DNA of 64,000 bases from Pterois miles (GCA_947000775.1 CAMQGK010000318.1:5320001-5384000); one strand, 5' to 3'. Positions 26,431-40,907 are shown, counted from the stretch's first letter. A program made the numbers and translations. The notes: generated from the letters alone by a model not told the origin.

Positions 26431-27395
26431 ATTGCAGAAATCTCTGTGGCTGTCCCAGGATGAAGGGTGGTAAATATGAAACTTCTCATTGACTGTACCA
26501 TCTGCTCACTCCACACTGAGTGTAACTACACTGATCTCCAGTCAGCAAGTAACCGTCACCGTCTTTCACTCTGCCATGAACAGGTTCCCTGGGAAAAAAA
26601 GGCAAGGCCACGCATGCAGAAGACACACAGCGGAGTGCACATACTGGAACAAACTCCTGTCAGCCATACTGACAGCTCTGTATCACACACACATCATCCA
26701 AACACACCTGCGCTTATGCACACCGACAATCACAACTATAATGTGTGAATCTGGGCTACGGGGACATAACTTCCTCTGAGGATGCGATACACATTCTCTC
26801 ATTTGTGTCTGTAACTCAGACTAAAGTAAAACGTATGCTTGATCTTGATGAAAAGAAAATTGTGTTAAAATGAAACATGTTCCAATCAGTTACTGAATTG
26901 TTTAGGTTGAATTATTTAACAACCATAAGCCTATTGACTGTGGTGCAACACAGAGAGGAGATGTTGTACTGAGAGCTCGGGAAATGGGAACGCAACACGA
27001 GTCAATTTATCATTGATTCAATCCTTAAAACCCAATCAGTCCCGACAATATTCAACTTGGGTCTGATGACGCTGATTCTCGTTATAAAAATACGGCGACA
27101 CAAGGCAGACGCCGCAGCTGGAGGAGCTACAGAATTTAATCTAACAGGAACAAGAAACACAGACGTGATTTCCAGCTGATTCTGTGACAGTCGATCATGT
27201 CAACCCAGGGTTCACTGCTTTAATCATTTGGTTTTGGGGCTTCAGAAGTTAAGTCTATCTTTGTGCATGCCATGGTCATGAAAACAGATTACTACTCATT
27301 TCATCCCAGGAATCACATTGATCAAAGGCTCATTCATTTCTTATTTGCATATTCACTTATGCTTGCTATGAAGCAAGACATGAAAAATGTACTGG

Positions 27396-28375
27396 TTTCC
27401 AGTGTGGAAGCAACGGGGAGCTTTAGATGTAACAGAATCAAAGACAGTGTTGGGACTTACAAAGGAAGCAGGACGCATGTTAACCTGGATAGACATGTAC
27501 CCAGTCTACAGTATGCACTGCTAGAACCATGGACTGTATATTAGCCGTGGACGTAGTCACCATGACGTCACCCATTGCTTTGCAGACTGACATTTTGAAG
27601 CGTCGAGTTCTGCGTTTTGCCCGTAGCTATCTTGGCTTTTTTCAACCAGCAGTGACACAAGACGGTGGAGCTAAACACAACCGAATGCTGAAGAAGATGC
27701 TTTTAGGCAACTGAAATGTTACAATTACCTTTGGTGGACTGAAAACACATTGTGAAAGGGTTAAAGTTGTAAACGTGGACAACTTCCAGACTGAACAACA
27801 CCGTGGTAGGGACCTGTCAATCACAGCCACACCCCAAAGCATACCCTGTTTTATGGTCTATTTGACTCTAAATGGGACCATAATTTGGGGCTGCACGGTG
27901 GTGCAGTGGTTAGCGCTGTCGCCTCACAGCAAGAGGGCCGCAGGTTTGATTCCAGCTTGCGGCTCATCTGTGTGGAGTTTGCATGTTCTCCCTGTATAAG
28001 CATGGGTTTTCTCCGGGTACTCCGGCTTCCTCCCACAAAGACATGCTGTTTAGGTGAATTGATGACTCTAAATTGCCCGTAGGTGTGGATGTGAACGTGA
28101 ATGGTTGTCTGTCTCTATGTGCCCTGCGATGGACTGGCGACCTGTCCAGGGTGTACCCCGCCTTCGTCCAATGCCAGCTGGGATCGGCTCCAGCCCCCCC
28201 GCGACCCCTAACGGGATAAGCGGTTGACGATGGATGGATGGATGGGACCATAATTCATTGAATGAAAATCATGCTTTTCGAAGAAGACTTGAAACTAGCG
28301 ATTGAGACCATAAAGTCAGGTTTACAATGTTTACTGAGGTAATAAATCAAGTGAGAAGTAGGCTCATTTTCTAGA
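27396..28375 (+). repeat. Repeat D, copy 1 (interrupted by SINE)
   Basis: Starts TTCCAGTGTGGAAGCAACGG and matches 28376-28990 in order: GTGTTGGGACTT, GCCGTGGACGTAGTCACCAT, AGGGTGGAGCTAAACACAAC-type text, TGGACTGAAAACACA, CCGTGGTAG and TTATGGTCTATTTGACTCTA. It is about 610 bp when the inserted SINE is removed. Confidence 0.85.
27886..28243 (+). mobile_element. tRNA-derived-type SINE with GGAT tail and perfect 12-bp target duplication
   Basis: The head GGCTGCACGGTGGTGCAGTG GTTAGCG resembles a tRNA-like A box and GCAGGTTTGATTCC a B box. The body has GGAGTTTGCATGTTCTCCCT and the tail is (GGAT)n. It is flanked by GGGACCATAATT at 27874-27885 and again at 28244-28255, a perfect duplication that marks the insertion. 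The tail shares sequence with the LINE end at 19154-19171. Orientation is from head to tail. Confidence 0.85.
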
Positions 28376-29010
28376 CTTCCAGTGTGGAGGCAACAGGGAG
28401 ATCTAGATGTAACTGAATCAAAGACGGTGTTGGGACTTGCAACAGAAGCTGGATGCCTGGATTGAAATGTAACCAGTAGAGTAAAGTAAATCATCTACAT
28501 TTTGCACTAATACAATCATAGGCTGTATATAAGCCGTGGATGTGGTCACCATGATGTCACCAATTGGTTTGTAGTTTGAAGGCTCGAGTTCTGCAGTTTG
28601 GCCATTGCCATCTTGGCTTTCTTTCAATTAGGACAGACACAAGAGGGTGGAGCTAAACACAACCAAACACTGAATAAGACGTTTTTTAGGTGACCAAAAT
28701 GTTACACTTAACTTTTGTGGACTGAAAACACACTGAAAGTGTTAAAGTTGTAAGATGAAACCATGGACAACTTCTGGACTGGACAACGCCGTGGTAGCAA
28801 CCTGTCAGTCACAAGTTAGCCACGCCCTAAAGCATACTGTGCTTTATGGTCTATTTGACTCTAAAAGGGACCATAATGCATTAAATAAACATGTTTTGAG
28901 GATTGAGATTGAGACCATAACCTCATGTTTCCAATAATTACTGAGGGAATAAATCAAGTGAGAAGTAGGCTCATTTTCTCATAGACTTCTATACAATCGC
29001 CCCCTGCTGG
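28376..29010 (+). repeat. Repeat D, copy 2 (uninterrupted)
   Basis: Follows copy 1 head to tail. It ends with AAGTGAGAAGTAGGCTCATT, TCTCATAGACTTCTATACAA, CGCCCCCTGCTGGC. Copy 1 has the same AAGTGAGAAGTAGGCTCATT block at 28348-28367 just before the junction, so the pair arose as a tandem duplication or adjacent insertion of the same family. Confidence 0.85.
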
Positions 29011-32000
29011 CTATTAGAAATTCTGCAAGTTTAAGGCACTATATTGGTTAGTGTGATCATAAATTAAGGCAAGCAGCACCAGATATGGATTTGATTGGTC
29101 CATCATCAATCATGAAATTCAAAATATTGAAAGGTTAGCTACTGTTTAGCTCTGAAAAGGAAGCAATGATTTATGAGTTTAGAGCAAAGCTATAAGAAAC
29201 AGGTCGACGAGCCCTTTTAGTCCCTAACTCGTGGTTAATAACACTGGAATAGTGATGCTTCAAAGAGGGAGGTTTGGCCTGGTGTGAGGGGCCTGGGCCA
29301 TCAGGGGGATATGCAACTGCATGCAATAAAGTATATTTCTGTTAAACTGCAGGCGTGATATAATGATATGAATATCTCTGCAGGAGGTGATTCAGCTATG
29401 CAAAACCGGTCTGTGGGTGTATCTTTGTGTGTGTGTGCATCACTGTATGCATGTATGAAGGACAGTGAAGGTTGTGTCATCCCTACTAAATTGGATGCAG
29501 TATGCATCCTGTTAAAACGTAGTGTAGACTCCCTTAGCTCATCTGTATTCACCTCAAGTAGGTACAAACACATTGTTAAAGGTGATTAAGTGGCTCGCTG
29601 TCTTTTTACAGTCGACAACACACCCATGGGCCTCGCTCTGCTAGGAGGTGAATACTGTACTGAAGTGAGCGCAGTGGAGTTTCACTACTTCCAGTGGTGG
29701 TAGGGCCACTAGCCGAACTATTCATAGCAGTGTATCACTCCTCTTGAGGGTTGCTAGTGGTTTATGGTTATTGTTTAGCACTTTCAGTCCCTGTGTGGGA
29801 GAAATCAGCATTAGCATATAACTGGCTCCTCATCAATTCTCACAATGTGACACAAATTACGGCGTCTCTGATTGAAGGATGGTCTTGGAGAATGTGATCA
29901 CATTCCCAACAGAAAGAGCTGAAGCTGCTGCAGTGCATTTTAAGGCGCAGAGAAAATAGGTTGTATGTGTAAATAGTGAAAAAAAATACACTGAAAGGCA
30001 CACATTGTGAAAACAAACAATGTGTTCTTCTAACAGATAAATCAACCATTTGGGTATTGTTGGCAAATATGTGATGATGTCGGCGAGAGATACTTATCAA
30101 ATCAATCTGCATTGCTAGCTCAGTAACAAGTGGAGAAGTCTTCCAGCTCCTCTGTGGCTCGTCTCACAAACAGGCTCGGTGATCCCTGCTTTCGCACGCT
30201 TGTCAACCTCCCTCTTCAAAACCAGATTGCTTCTACTCATCTGTCTACTTATGCATTAATATTTGCATAATTCATAAGCATGTGTGCTGCATATATGTAC
30301 ATTTATCGCAGATGCATGTGCACGCTACAAAGCATTTCTGGTGCGTGCACCATCACTGCCGATCCACATTCATTCAGCCAGAAAGAAAATGATGGTAGTT
30401 TTTCCCCTTTTGCCTTTTTCCATGATTCCTCTGCCCTCTATCCATTCCCCCTTCCCCATCTTGCTTTTCAAAATCCTCCCTTTCCTGCCAGGATTTAAGA
30501 AACGGTTAAGCTGGATCCCCCCTGCCCTTACTCCCTCCCCCCTGCCATTTTACGCCCAGGCAGAAGCAGAGAGCTTTGTTGTTGTGTTATGCAAGATGCG
30601 GCTCATTGTGGCTGGTATATTTCACTGCCTGGCTGGCCACCGTGTCAGCTCTCGTGTCGCCGCACTCAGTCACTGTTAGCAACTGGAGAACTGGGGTCTG
30701 AAATTTGTTCTACCCGCTGAGTCAAAGGCTACAGAGTGCATGTGAACATAATAATTTAGAGTCACAGTGAGATTTGCTCTGGGATGAAGCTGATGTCTTT
30801 ATTCCTCTGCCGTGGAGGAAACGTTGATGGAGAGGCTGTCAGTTGTGAAACTGTGGTGGACGAAGATGTAATTAGCCAAGGCGTCTATCTCTCCGGTTTG
30901 GTAATTGCTTACAACCCCTCAAGCTGTTTAAACAAAGGAAGCTTATTATTCAACTTTTGAACGGATTGCACTAAAAGACATTATCTTCTGAGGGGTGGAG
31001 GGCATTCTCCCGGGGAAGTAAACCGTAAAATAGTCAGGCGGAGGTGCTTGATGCCTGATTATTTACTCAGGTGAGACCAAAGCAAGTAAACTAGCACGCA
31101 AACATCTTCATGTGTTCAGAGAAGCAAACCACAACCGAGAACTTGGTGATGGTGTTTCATCAAAATGTAATTGAGTCTGTGAGAACATGCCTCCAGCTGC
31201 TCGCATGCTAGTGATACAATGATGGTAGCATATTTTCATGCCAGTTTATTTATATCATCCATGTTAAAACTTATTTTTGTGCTCATATATTATCCATCTG
31301 GACGCTCGAGATGGTGATTTGAATACGGCTGTGTGACGCTTGGCTGCTTTTATGGCTCTTTCTTAGAAGGTTGAAGTCCTTCACGCAAAGTTTGCAATAG
31401 ACACGGTGTACATTTTTATTGTCTGATAAATGTCAGTTATGGCATACAGCTTTTTGATTTCCAGCCATGCTGGATTGAATTTATATTTTCCCGACACTGT
31501 CGCACGTCAACACAAAACACACTAAAGCTGAAAAGGGAAGACGTGATGTTGTCTTTTATGACTTATACATGATGAAGGCATGAGGTGAGTGCCAGGCAAA
31601 ACCTGGCAGAAATTTAAGACACAGCGTGTACTTTGGGTTTCTGACAAATGAATTAGGAGTGGCCCTGAAGTAATAATTCTACTGGATATTAATGACATTT
31701 AAAGGACGACCTGTAATTAAAGGCAGATTTTTCAGGTATGCCCCTACATGCATTTAAGGAAGCTCCATCACCAAGCTTCAATGGATCCCTTTTTGCAGTG
31801 ATGCAGGCAGTACGTTGATGAAAACTCATGAAGTGCCAGTTATCTAGTTAGTGTTGCCTACCTGCCTGGCTAATTACCAGATGTTGACTTGCTACTTTGT
31901 AGATTAAACGTGATTACATAAATCAGCAGAGCAGCTACGCTGTCAGCTACTTTCATTTAAGTTTAGCTGCGTGTTAATCATCAAATTTTTAAAAATGCAG

Positions 32001-32572
32001 GAAATATTACCAAAGAACCTTTACAATAACAACACACAAATGTGCCTGGATTTTATTACTCTGCTTGGTAGTATCTTGTGTGTACTGTCCATAAAAAACA
32101 CAAACCCTCTTGTTAGAAACAGTACTTTCATAATATCTTGCTGAGTGTTTGTTTGCTCTGGATGGTAGTCACTGGATTATGGCTTTCAAGCCCTGGGAAG
32201 CCATAACAACAACAACCATAATGAAAGACACAAAAGAACATTAAAGCTGAACAGCTGGCAGAGAAATCCCTCATACTACGGGAGCGAACAAATGCAACAC
32301 CCTTTTTGACAATTACAGTTTGCATTAATATTCAGCTGTTCAACATTTGACGCAAGATGTGGCTAGAAAGGTTGCTTCAGCCTCGTCTGTGGCTACCACA
32401 GATGTAAGGAAGAAGGTGTCTCAACACGAGTGATAAGCACTGGGACAGGATTTCGAACGACTAGCAAAACACATCAATCTTCAAGACAAGAAACCAGATG
32501 CCAAAACCCTCAGAGCAGAGTTCATTAAAAAAATACAATGACTGTCTGATTACTGGTGTGTTTAGGAAGGAT
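29011..32572. other. Intron stretch, no gene seen
   Basis: Intron between exons H and I without recognised repeats or exons. The 131-codon plus-strand frame at 30284-30679 is proline/leucine-rich from CT-rich DNA and has no domain. Confidence 0.5.
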
Positions 32573-32615
32573 GAAGAGGAGGAGGAGGAGGAGGAGGAGG
32601 AGGAGGAGGAGGAGG
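32573..32615. repeat. (GGA)n microsatellite
   Basis: About 14 GGA/GAG units just upstream of the second 55-bp minisatellite. Confidence 0.95.
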
Positions 32616-32640
32616 GGATTGGGTCAAGGGTTTAAAGGAC

Positions 32641-33260
32641 CAATGCATAGTTGACTAAACTAAATGTGCAGCGAGAGACTTTTACTGAAAAGTGGCTGCA
32701 TGTCCGCGACACAACACGCACCACTGTGGCTGCTATAGTAACTCTCCTGATGGTGAACCGGAGACAGTGAAGGCACCACCGTGGTTGCTACAGTAACTCT
32801 CCTGGTGGTGAACTGGAGACAGTGAACGCACCACTGTGGCTGCTATAGTAACTCTCCTGATGGTGAACCGGAGACAGTGAAGGCACCACTGTGGCTGCTA
32901 CAGTGGCTCTCCTGGTGGTGAACCGGAGACAGTGAATGCACCACTGTGGATGCTACAGTAACTCTCCTGGTGATGAACTGGAGACAGTGAATGCAGCACT
33001 GGGGCTGCTACAGTGGCTCTCCTGACAGTGAACTGGAGACAGTGAACGCACCACTATGTCTGCTACAGTAACTCTCCTGATGGTGAACTGGAGACAGTGA
33101 ACGCAGCACCATGGCTGCTACAGTAACTCTCCTGGTGGTGAACTAGAGACGGTGAACGCACCACCGTGGTTGCTACAGTAACTCTCCTGGTGGTGAACTG
33201 GAGACGGTGAACGCACCACCGTGGTTGCTATAGTATTCTTCTGACGGTGAACTGGAGACT
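32641..33260 (+). repeat. Repeat E, copy 3, with 55-bp minisatellite array 2 (about 10 units)
   Basis: The lead-in CTAAACTAAATGTGC, GACTTTTACTG, GGCTGCATGTCCGCGAC matches 23106-23162 in copy 2. Then the same 55-bp unit repeats about ten times: CTCTCCT at about 32742, 32797, 32853, 32908, 32963, 33018, 33073, 33127 and 33182, and a last TTCTTCT at about 33236. Units differ more than in array 1 (GTGG versus ACGG, ACC versus ACT, GGCTCTCCT variants), so this array is older or less homogenised. Confidence 0.92.
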
Positions 33261-33772
33261 CAGCTGTCTGTTGTGTTCATATACTGCAGCTGGCGCACCG
33301 CAGCATACAAGACACAAATCTTGTTGGTTACAGGTTAATAATCAGTTGATGAGAGTCAGGTATTGGTTACAATTTTTCTTTTTTTTTTTTTTTTTTTTTT
33401 CAAAATTAGCATTCCTACGCACAGCTATACTATATAGAGGCTGTGCTGAATTCCACCTCCTGGGCTTCAATGTTTCGGTGATTATTAAATATTAAAAGGT
33501 ATTAAAAGCTTCGCGGAGCAGCATGACATGATTTTCGGTCGATCTGTCTCCATCTCTGCCAATGTGAACAATACTGTGGGATAGTTGTCTTATTTCATGC
33601 ACTATTTGGAGATTTATATGTTATTATTACATACAAACATACATTATATTATACATATAAAAAAAAAATTAAAAAAGAAATAAAACATTTAAATAATGAT
33701 TTAGAGGTCGATTCTCATGGCAAAGGTCGAAGCTTCAAAGCATTTGGGTCAGCCCTACTATATACTACTAGT

Positions 33773-33810
33773 ATGTATGTATTGTATGTATGTATGTATG
33801 TATGTATGTG
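33773..33810. repeat. (TATG)n microsatellite
   Basis: About eight GTAT units with one interruption near 33781. Confidence 0.93.
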
Positions 33811-33951
33811 TATGATTTGACCAGACTTCAGGGTTTCAGGGTTCAAGATACATGAGACCTAAATCTAAGAGAACAGTTATCAAATGTTGAAATGACACAA
33901 TGTTTAGTGCATGTGTCTCTCCATTGGCAAGATGTTTGTGTGTGTGTTTTT

Positions 33952-35522
<1,571 letters not shown>

Positions 35523-35652
35523 TATATATTTGGCAGTTATTCACTCACCTAATACAGCTATATTGGTACCTGTGCAACAGTAGAGGCCTGACTAAAATAA
35601 AATGAAAAGGTTGATTAGTAGTGATAGTCAAAAGGATCTGGAAGCTGTTTAC

Positions 35653-35781
35653 CTGGTCAAGGAGTTGGTTGTACAGTTCATGACAGTTATCAAAGATGTA
35701 CTTGTACGTGGAGTCCAGACACGCCTTCACGCAGTCCTTCACCACCATACTGGCTCTGGGTGGACTCTGGAGCTCTTGTAC
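35653..35781 (-). CDS. unc13c: unc13c exon H: MUN domain (43 codons)
   Basis: 129 nt, exactly 43 codons, phase 0 at both ends. It reads VQELQSPPRASMVVKDCVKA, CLDSTYKYIFDNCHELYNQ and LLDQ. ASMVVKDCV and the STYKYIFDNCHELY wording are UNC13C-like; UNC13A and B have ASQVVKDCV and STYEYIFNNC. The acceptor is gtgtgcag and the donor GTAAAC at 35652-35647. The Tc1-like element starts only about 130 bp away, in the downstream intron. Confidence 0.94.
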
Positions 35782-36727
35782 CTGCACACATGATTAAAAT
35801 CTTATATATCTTATGTTATCTCATGGCAGTTTATGCTTCATAAAATCATCCAACAACAACATATGATGTTAGCAACCCGAATCAGTGGCAGTTACTGTGC
35901 CTTAAATGGACTTCTATAAACAGTGCCATCCATCGGTGGAGTGATAACGTAATGATATCATATTAGATGTACATGAAATATTAATCCCAAATACCATTTT
36001 CTTGTGGAAAAAGGGCAGCTTTCCTACATCCATTATGGATCATTATCATGCCAGACAGGCATTTAGGTGTGTGGGCAGTATATGGTATAGTAGCGCTGTA
36101 GCTCCTGTGTGAGAGCAGCTGTGCGTCTACACAGTAAAGTTCAGCACGGCCATGGCACAGAGTGAAAGCATTGGTAACCTAAAGTGACAGATTTCATTCC
36201 TTTGCTCATAGCTGCCATCTTAGCTTTGCCTCAGTGCACCAGCGCTACATCCCCACTCCCACCACGAGAGAGCTGAATGGAGCGGCACTCTACACATAGC
36301 GGGAGACGTACTGTTGGGGGAGAGGGAGGGAGAGGAAACGAGAGAGAGCGGGAAGCATTTCAAACATACATGGCTTACTGCAGGTCAACACAAACATGAC
36401 CCCATCAAGTCGAGAAATTGTGCAACAATAAATAACTTGGATTTGAATGGCCAGCGGTGTCGCAAGGTTTTCAAAAATTATGGGTTTGAATTGATTTCAC
36501 CTAAACGGAACGTGCCGGAAATCAATGTTGGATAATGTTTATGATTAAATACTGTGAGATTTCACAGTCAGGACTGGTATTGAAGGTGTCTCAGCCAAAG
36601 GCAGAGCACTTCTGTGATAAAAGGTTATGAATGTTGTGCTCAATCATCATTTTTTACAATGTTTATCCTTCTTTCAATTTCTCTTAAATAGAGTGCCATG
36701 CTCCCCCATCGCCCTTTAAATTGTACT

Positions 36728-36729
<2 letters not shown>

Positions 36730-36790
<61 letters not shown>

Positions 36791-36817
36791 AAACACACAA
36801 ACACACAAACACACACA
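36730..36817. repeat. (CA)n/(CAAA)n microsatellite adjacent to exon G donor
   Basis: Perfect CA repeats from 36730 to 36782, then CAAACACA variants to 36817. In transcript sense it gives GU-rich RNA beginning about five bases after the exon G GT. Confidence 0.98.
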
Positions 36818-36823
36818 AGCTAC

Positions 36824-36913
36824 CTTCATCCTGAAGAAGGTGATGCTGGTCAGCAGATCAACAGTGGACTTGAGATCTTGGAGACGCTCCGGGTTTCCCG
36901 CAGGGAAATTATC
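36824..36913 (-). CDS. unc13c: unc13c exon G: MUN domain (30 codons), next to a UG repeat
   Basis: 90 nt, exactly 30 codons, phase 0 at both ends. It reads DNFPAGNPERLQDLKSTVDL and LTSITFFRMK, among the most conserved MUN stretches. The acceptor is ctccag above 36913. The donor is GTAGCT, a weaker match to consensus than the other donors in the gene. Only about five bases beyond the GT the intron becomes a long run of TG repeats in the transcript sense (36817 down to 36730). Confidence 0.94.
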
Positions 36914-39900
36914 CTGGAGTGAGAGAGAGATAGAGAGGAAAATAACATGAGGAGACATCTTGTTGAAAGCGGCCTTTTAAAGTCACCCACTCTCACCCAC
37001 TACATCACATCGCTTAACCCGAAACATTGAAATTGATTACAGAGCGACGCCCAGCAATCATACCGAAATGACTGTCTGTCTAATCGTTTAGCGGACAAGG
37101 GAGGTCTCTGCTGATGAAAACCTCTATTTCAAGGCCATGAAGTCATCAGGCGTTCAGAGCAGCGTGACGGGGAGCATATAAAGCCCTGACAGCCCTGAGG
37201 AAATGCATCACTGCCCCATACATTATACTACTTCTCCTACTCTCTCAGCGCTCTAATAAAAAATTAGCTTGTTTTCTATTCCTCCTCTACCTTGTCAATA
37301 AATGCACAATGGAGATGTAGGAAATGGAGCCAAATCCTCACAGAAGCCTGTAGGCTTGACAGCACAAGCACAGCAGAGGTCCATCAGAGATCAAGGCTGA
37401 TCAGCCAAAGCAAAACCCGCCTGACATCTTTTGGACGTGGGTAGCATAAAGCTTTTAATGGGTTGATAAATGATTCAAGATGACCAGTTTTCAAAGTGAA
37501 AAACACAAAACGGACAATGGAGTTTAGAAGAATAACCGTTCAGCACAACCCAGGCAGTGGTTTCAAATAGAGCCAGCAGAGTGGAAGAAAACCTGGATGG
37601 CCCGTTCATGCTTCACAGACAGTAAGCTGTCCACTTACAGTAAATTTCTCTAGACCCACGATTAATAGGGGCGGACTAGTTTAGAGGTGAAAGTGTACTT
37701 CCCAATAAGGATAAAAAGCCTCCAGGAAAATAAGCTTGACACACATTCTGCACAAGCAAATGTGGACCAGTTCTACTATATTTGGCTGCTGATGGGGAAA
37801 AAAGGAAAAGAAAATCTGTTTTTTTTGCCTCACACAAAAAGCAGTTTGCATTACCGCGGTTTATATGAACAATATAGTTGTTTGAGTATTTTATCATTTT
37901 TTTCTAGCCGAAAGATTGTTTTCAGTTTAAATTTGAAAGTGTGATTTAAGAAGTTTGAGTCTATTTTCTCATGCAGTTGCCAGCAGACTCCTTTCAATAT
38001 AAATCATTCAGTTACAATCAAAGAAAAAACAATCATTTCCTTGCAGCTGTTGTACCGCCTCCAGTCTCATTCACACAACAGAGCCCATGAGTACCATCAG
38101 CAACACTACCGTTTGTCTCTCTGCTGACTTCCTCTCACAATAACATCACATACATGTAGCCTTCAGACAAGTGAAACCGTCAGTCCCTTTGAAACATGGC
38201 TTCTGCGGCTCTCACTGCAACCTTGAACGTCGCCATCAGTACGTGTCCTGAAATCACTGTAAGGACAGCAGCTCTAAATGTGTTTTATCTGTTTACTTTG
38301 GGGTGTGAGGACCGCAACTTTTAAAGAGTGAAACCAATTAAGCCTGCGACTTCATTGCAAAAAAAAGTAATTCTGAAAAATAAAGATAGGTAATCCACGA
38401 AGGCCCCTGCTCCACAAGTAATGTCAAACTAATCTGTGCTTTCTTGCTTTTCCAATAGAGGCATTAACACCTTTATCTGGGAGAGGAAAATCACCCATGA
38501 AAGAGCTGCAATTGCACAGAAAAACACTGCAATTTCCACAATTGCTACTCTGCCTTTCAGTGATAGTGGAAGTCTGATCCATTGAGTCTACTCGTTTTTT
38601 TTTTTTTATTTGAAATGATTCATTCAAACTGCACACATAATAAAATCGTATATTTCATATATTTAAATAGGGGCAAAAATGCATCAGTGTAGCATTTCAA
38701 ATCTGTTAATTAGTGGATTCTCACATGAAAAGGTAATCTAGCTGTGTAATTATGATGATTGAAGTCAAGTAAAGTCAAGTGCTCATTGACACTCATTATG
38801 TTTGCCGCAAAGGGGATTGGTGGGTTCCTCGCAAAAAACAACACGTCATACAAAATGTTATGATCTTAGCTACCAATCTAATTTGATATTTGACATCTTG
38901 TTTTGACTGCAGATGGCAGGCGGTGCACAAAAACTGCATTTGTTACTGACTACATCTTTGTAAAGCGAGGGGCAACTGAATGGGATTTATCTAAATTAGA
39001 ATCACAGCTTCAGGCGGGGAACTGAGTTTGGGATGCCTAAATAACTTAGACAGGTTGTGCTCGTGAACCGGTAAAGCATTACTTACAAACCACATGAAAC
39101 TGTGTTAATTCAGCTTCTCACTGCTGCTGACCAACATGCAAACACGATTAATCCGGTCCCTTACTTTTCTCTGTAGAAACACTGCTCTCAGTGTTTTCTA
39201 AAAGCAGTAAGAGTGGTGTAAATAACTTTGTCTCCTTCCAACAGATACTACATTGAAATACACAAAGACCAGAAACTTCATCAGCAAAAACAAGAGAAAA
39301 AGACAGATTTATTGCCCAAAAGCAGGCAAGCATACTAAAAAAGCAAAGCATCCATCTCTGAGCCAAAAGTAGAGACAACATCAGCACTGCCTCCCAAAGA
39401 TGACAGAAAGTCCATTATGAGATGGGACGAGGAGTGAGTGATGCTGCTGATTAGCTTTTAGTTCTTTGTCTTTCAAGTGTACCATGAATGTTATGTTGGG
39501 CCAGTGCCTACTGAATGCAAAACCCAAAAGAAGTGCCAAAAACAAGCCTCTGTCAAAATCGAGCATATGACTGGACCGTGTGTGGTCAGGCTGTGAACTT
39601 CTGGCTAAACTGTTAGTCAGTGGTCATGTCTATAATGTTAAATCTAGCTGTACATGTCCGCCAGGTCTAGCGAGGACGACTAGGGGACACGCTGATCTAC
39701 TAAACTGGCTGAGATTTTTCAACTTAACGCAAAACACTCCCATCGTGCTTCTCCTGTTTTCCACAGGAAATGAATGCAAAGCGTTGAGAGGCCCTCCATC
39801 ATCGGATCTGGAGGAAATGCACCGATAGAGGATCACACTCACCGGTGAAACCACTGACACGCCCCCATGAAAACGTAAACAAAGGACTGTTCCTGCTTTT

Positions 39901-40907
39901 ACATTTTGAAAGAGCAACAACCAATGAGGAAACTCCAACACTCTGCCAACCAATCGTGCACCTTCATCACTCAGTCACTCACTGAGTGACAGACTTTGGC
40001 CCTCTGTGATCCAACCAAAAACAACAACATGTACAGCTTCATAATTACAGTGTATGAAAAACGCTGTATTTCATCATTTTTTTACAGAGGCAGCATAATG
40101 GCTAAAAAAGTTGCTGGTCAAACACTGGCAACAAGAGGAGTGAGGGAAGGTAATCATGTGGAAAAAAGAGATCAAAAGCAGTCATAAGCTGAAGGGCACT
40201 GGACTTCCAACTGCCACACCACTCACCCTGCACTCTGACCATCCTGAGCCAAGGCATATGCCACAGAGTGTGTCGATCTGTGTGGGTTTTGAGTGTCTAT
40301 TGAGGTTAAGGTATAAATAGCATACTAAAAGCTGGGGTGGGCAGTTGATTCTTGGCATAAGTGGGCAAAAACTCCATAATAACCTTTAGACCTCTGCACC
40401 TCCTCATGACTCTTTCCAAGGTTTTAATAAACTGACCTGTGACAGGAGACTTTGGCCAATCACAGGTCATTTCAGAGAGAGAGGGAGCGTTCCTATTGGC
40501 TGTTCCAGAAATGCAGAGGTACATGTACACATCTTTGGTGACTGCCTGATTCAACGGTGAAATATCCTGCAGGAAAAGTTACTATTCCAGTATTGGCAAC
40601 AACTGCCAACACTGCAAAGTAACTACGACTGAAACGATTCCACGTCTAATTCAAGTAACTAGATTATTAAAAATAATTGATTCAATCCCCCTTTTAAACA
40701 GGCAGCCTATTAGTTATTATTTTTCAGAGATCTGTCTTATTTTCTCTTTTGTATACTTACGACAGCTCTTTAATAATAAAGCAAAAGTATTTCTTATCCA
40801 ATTAGTCGATGGAAGACTCAAATATTAAAATAAGTGACAGCAGAGGCTTAAAAGCAAACAAAAAAAATGAAGACAGATTTATCCAAAAGAGTCTGACAAT
40901 ATCACAT
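36914..40907. other. Intron stretch, no gene seen
   Basis: Part of the 10.9-kb intron between exons F and G. No recognised mobile element and no coding signal beyond short chance frames. Confidence 0.5.

Noticed and set aside
23173..33260. CRISPR-like spacing of repeats
   Set aside because: The 55-bp units are contiguous without unique spacers, and the DNA is vertebrate.
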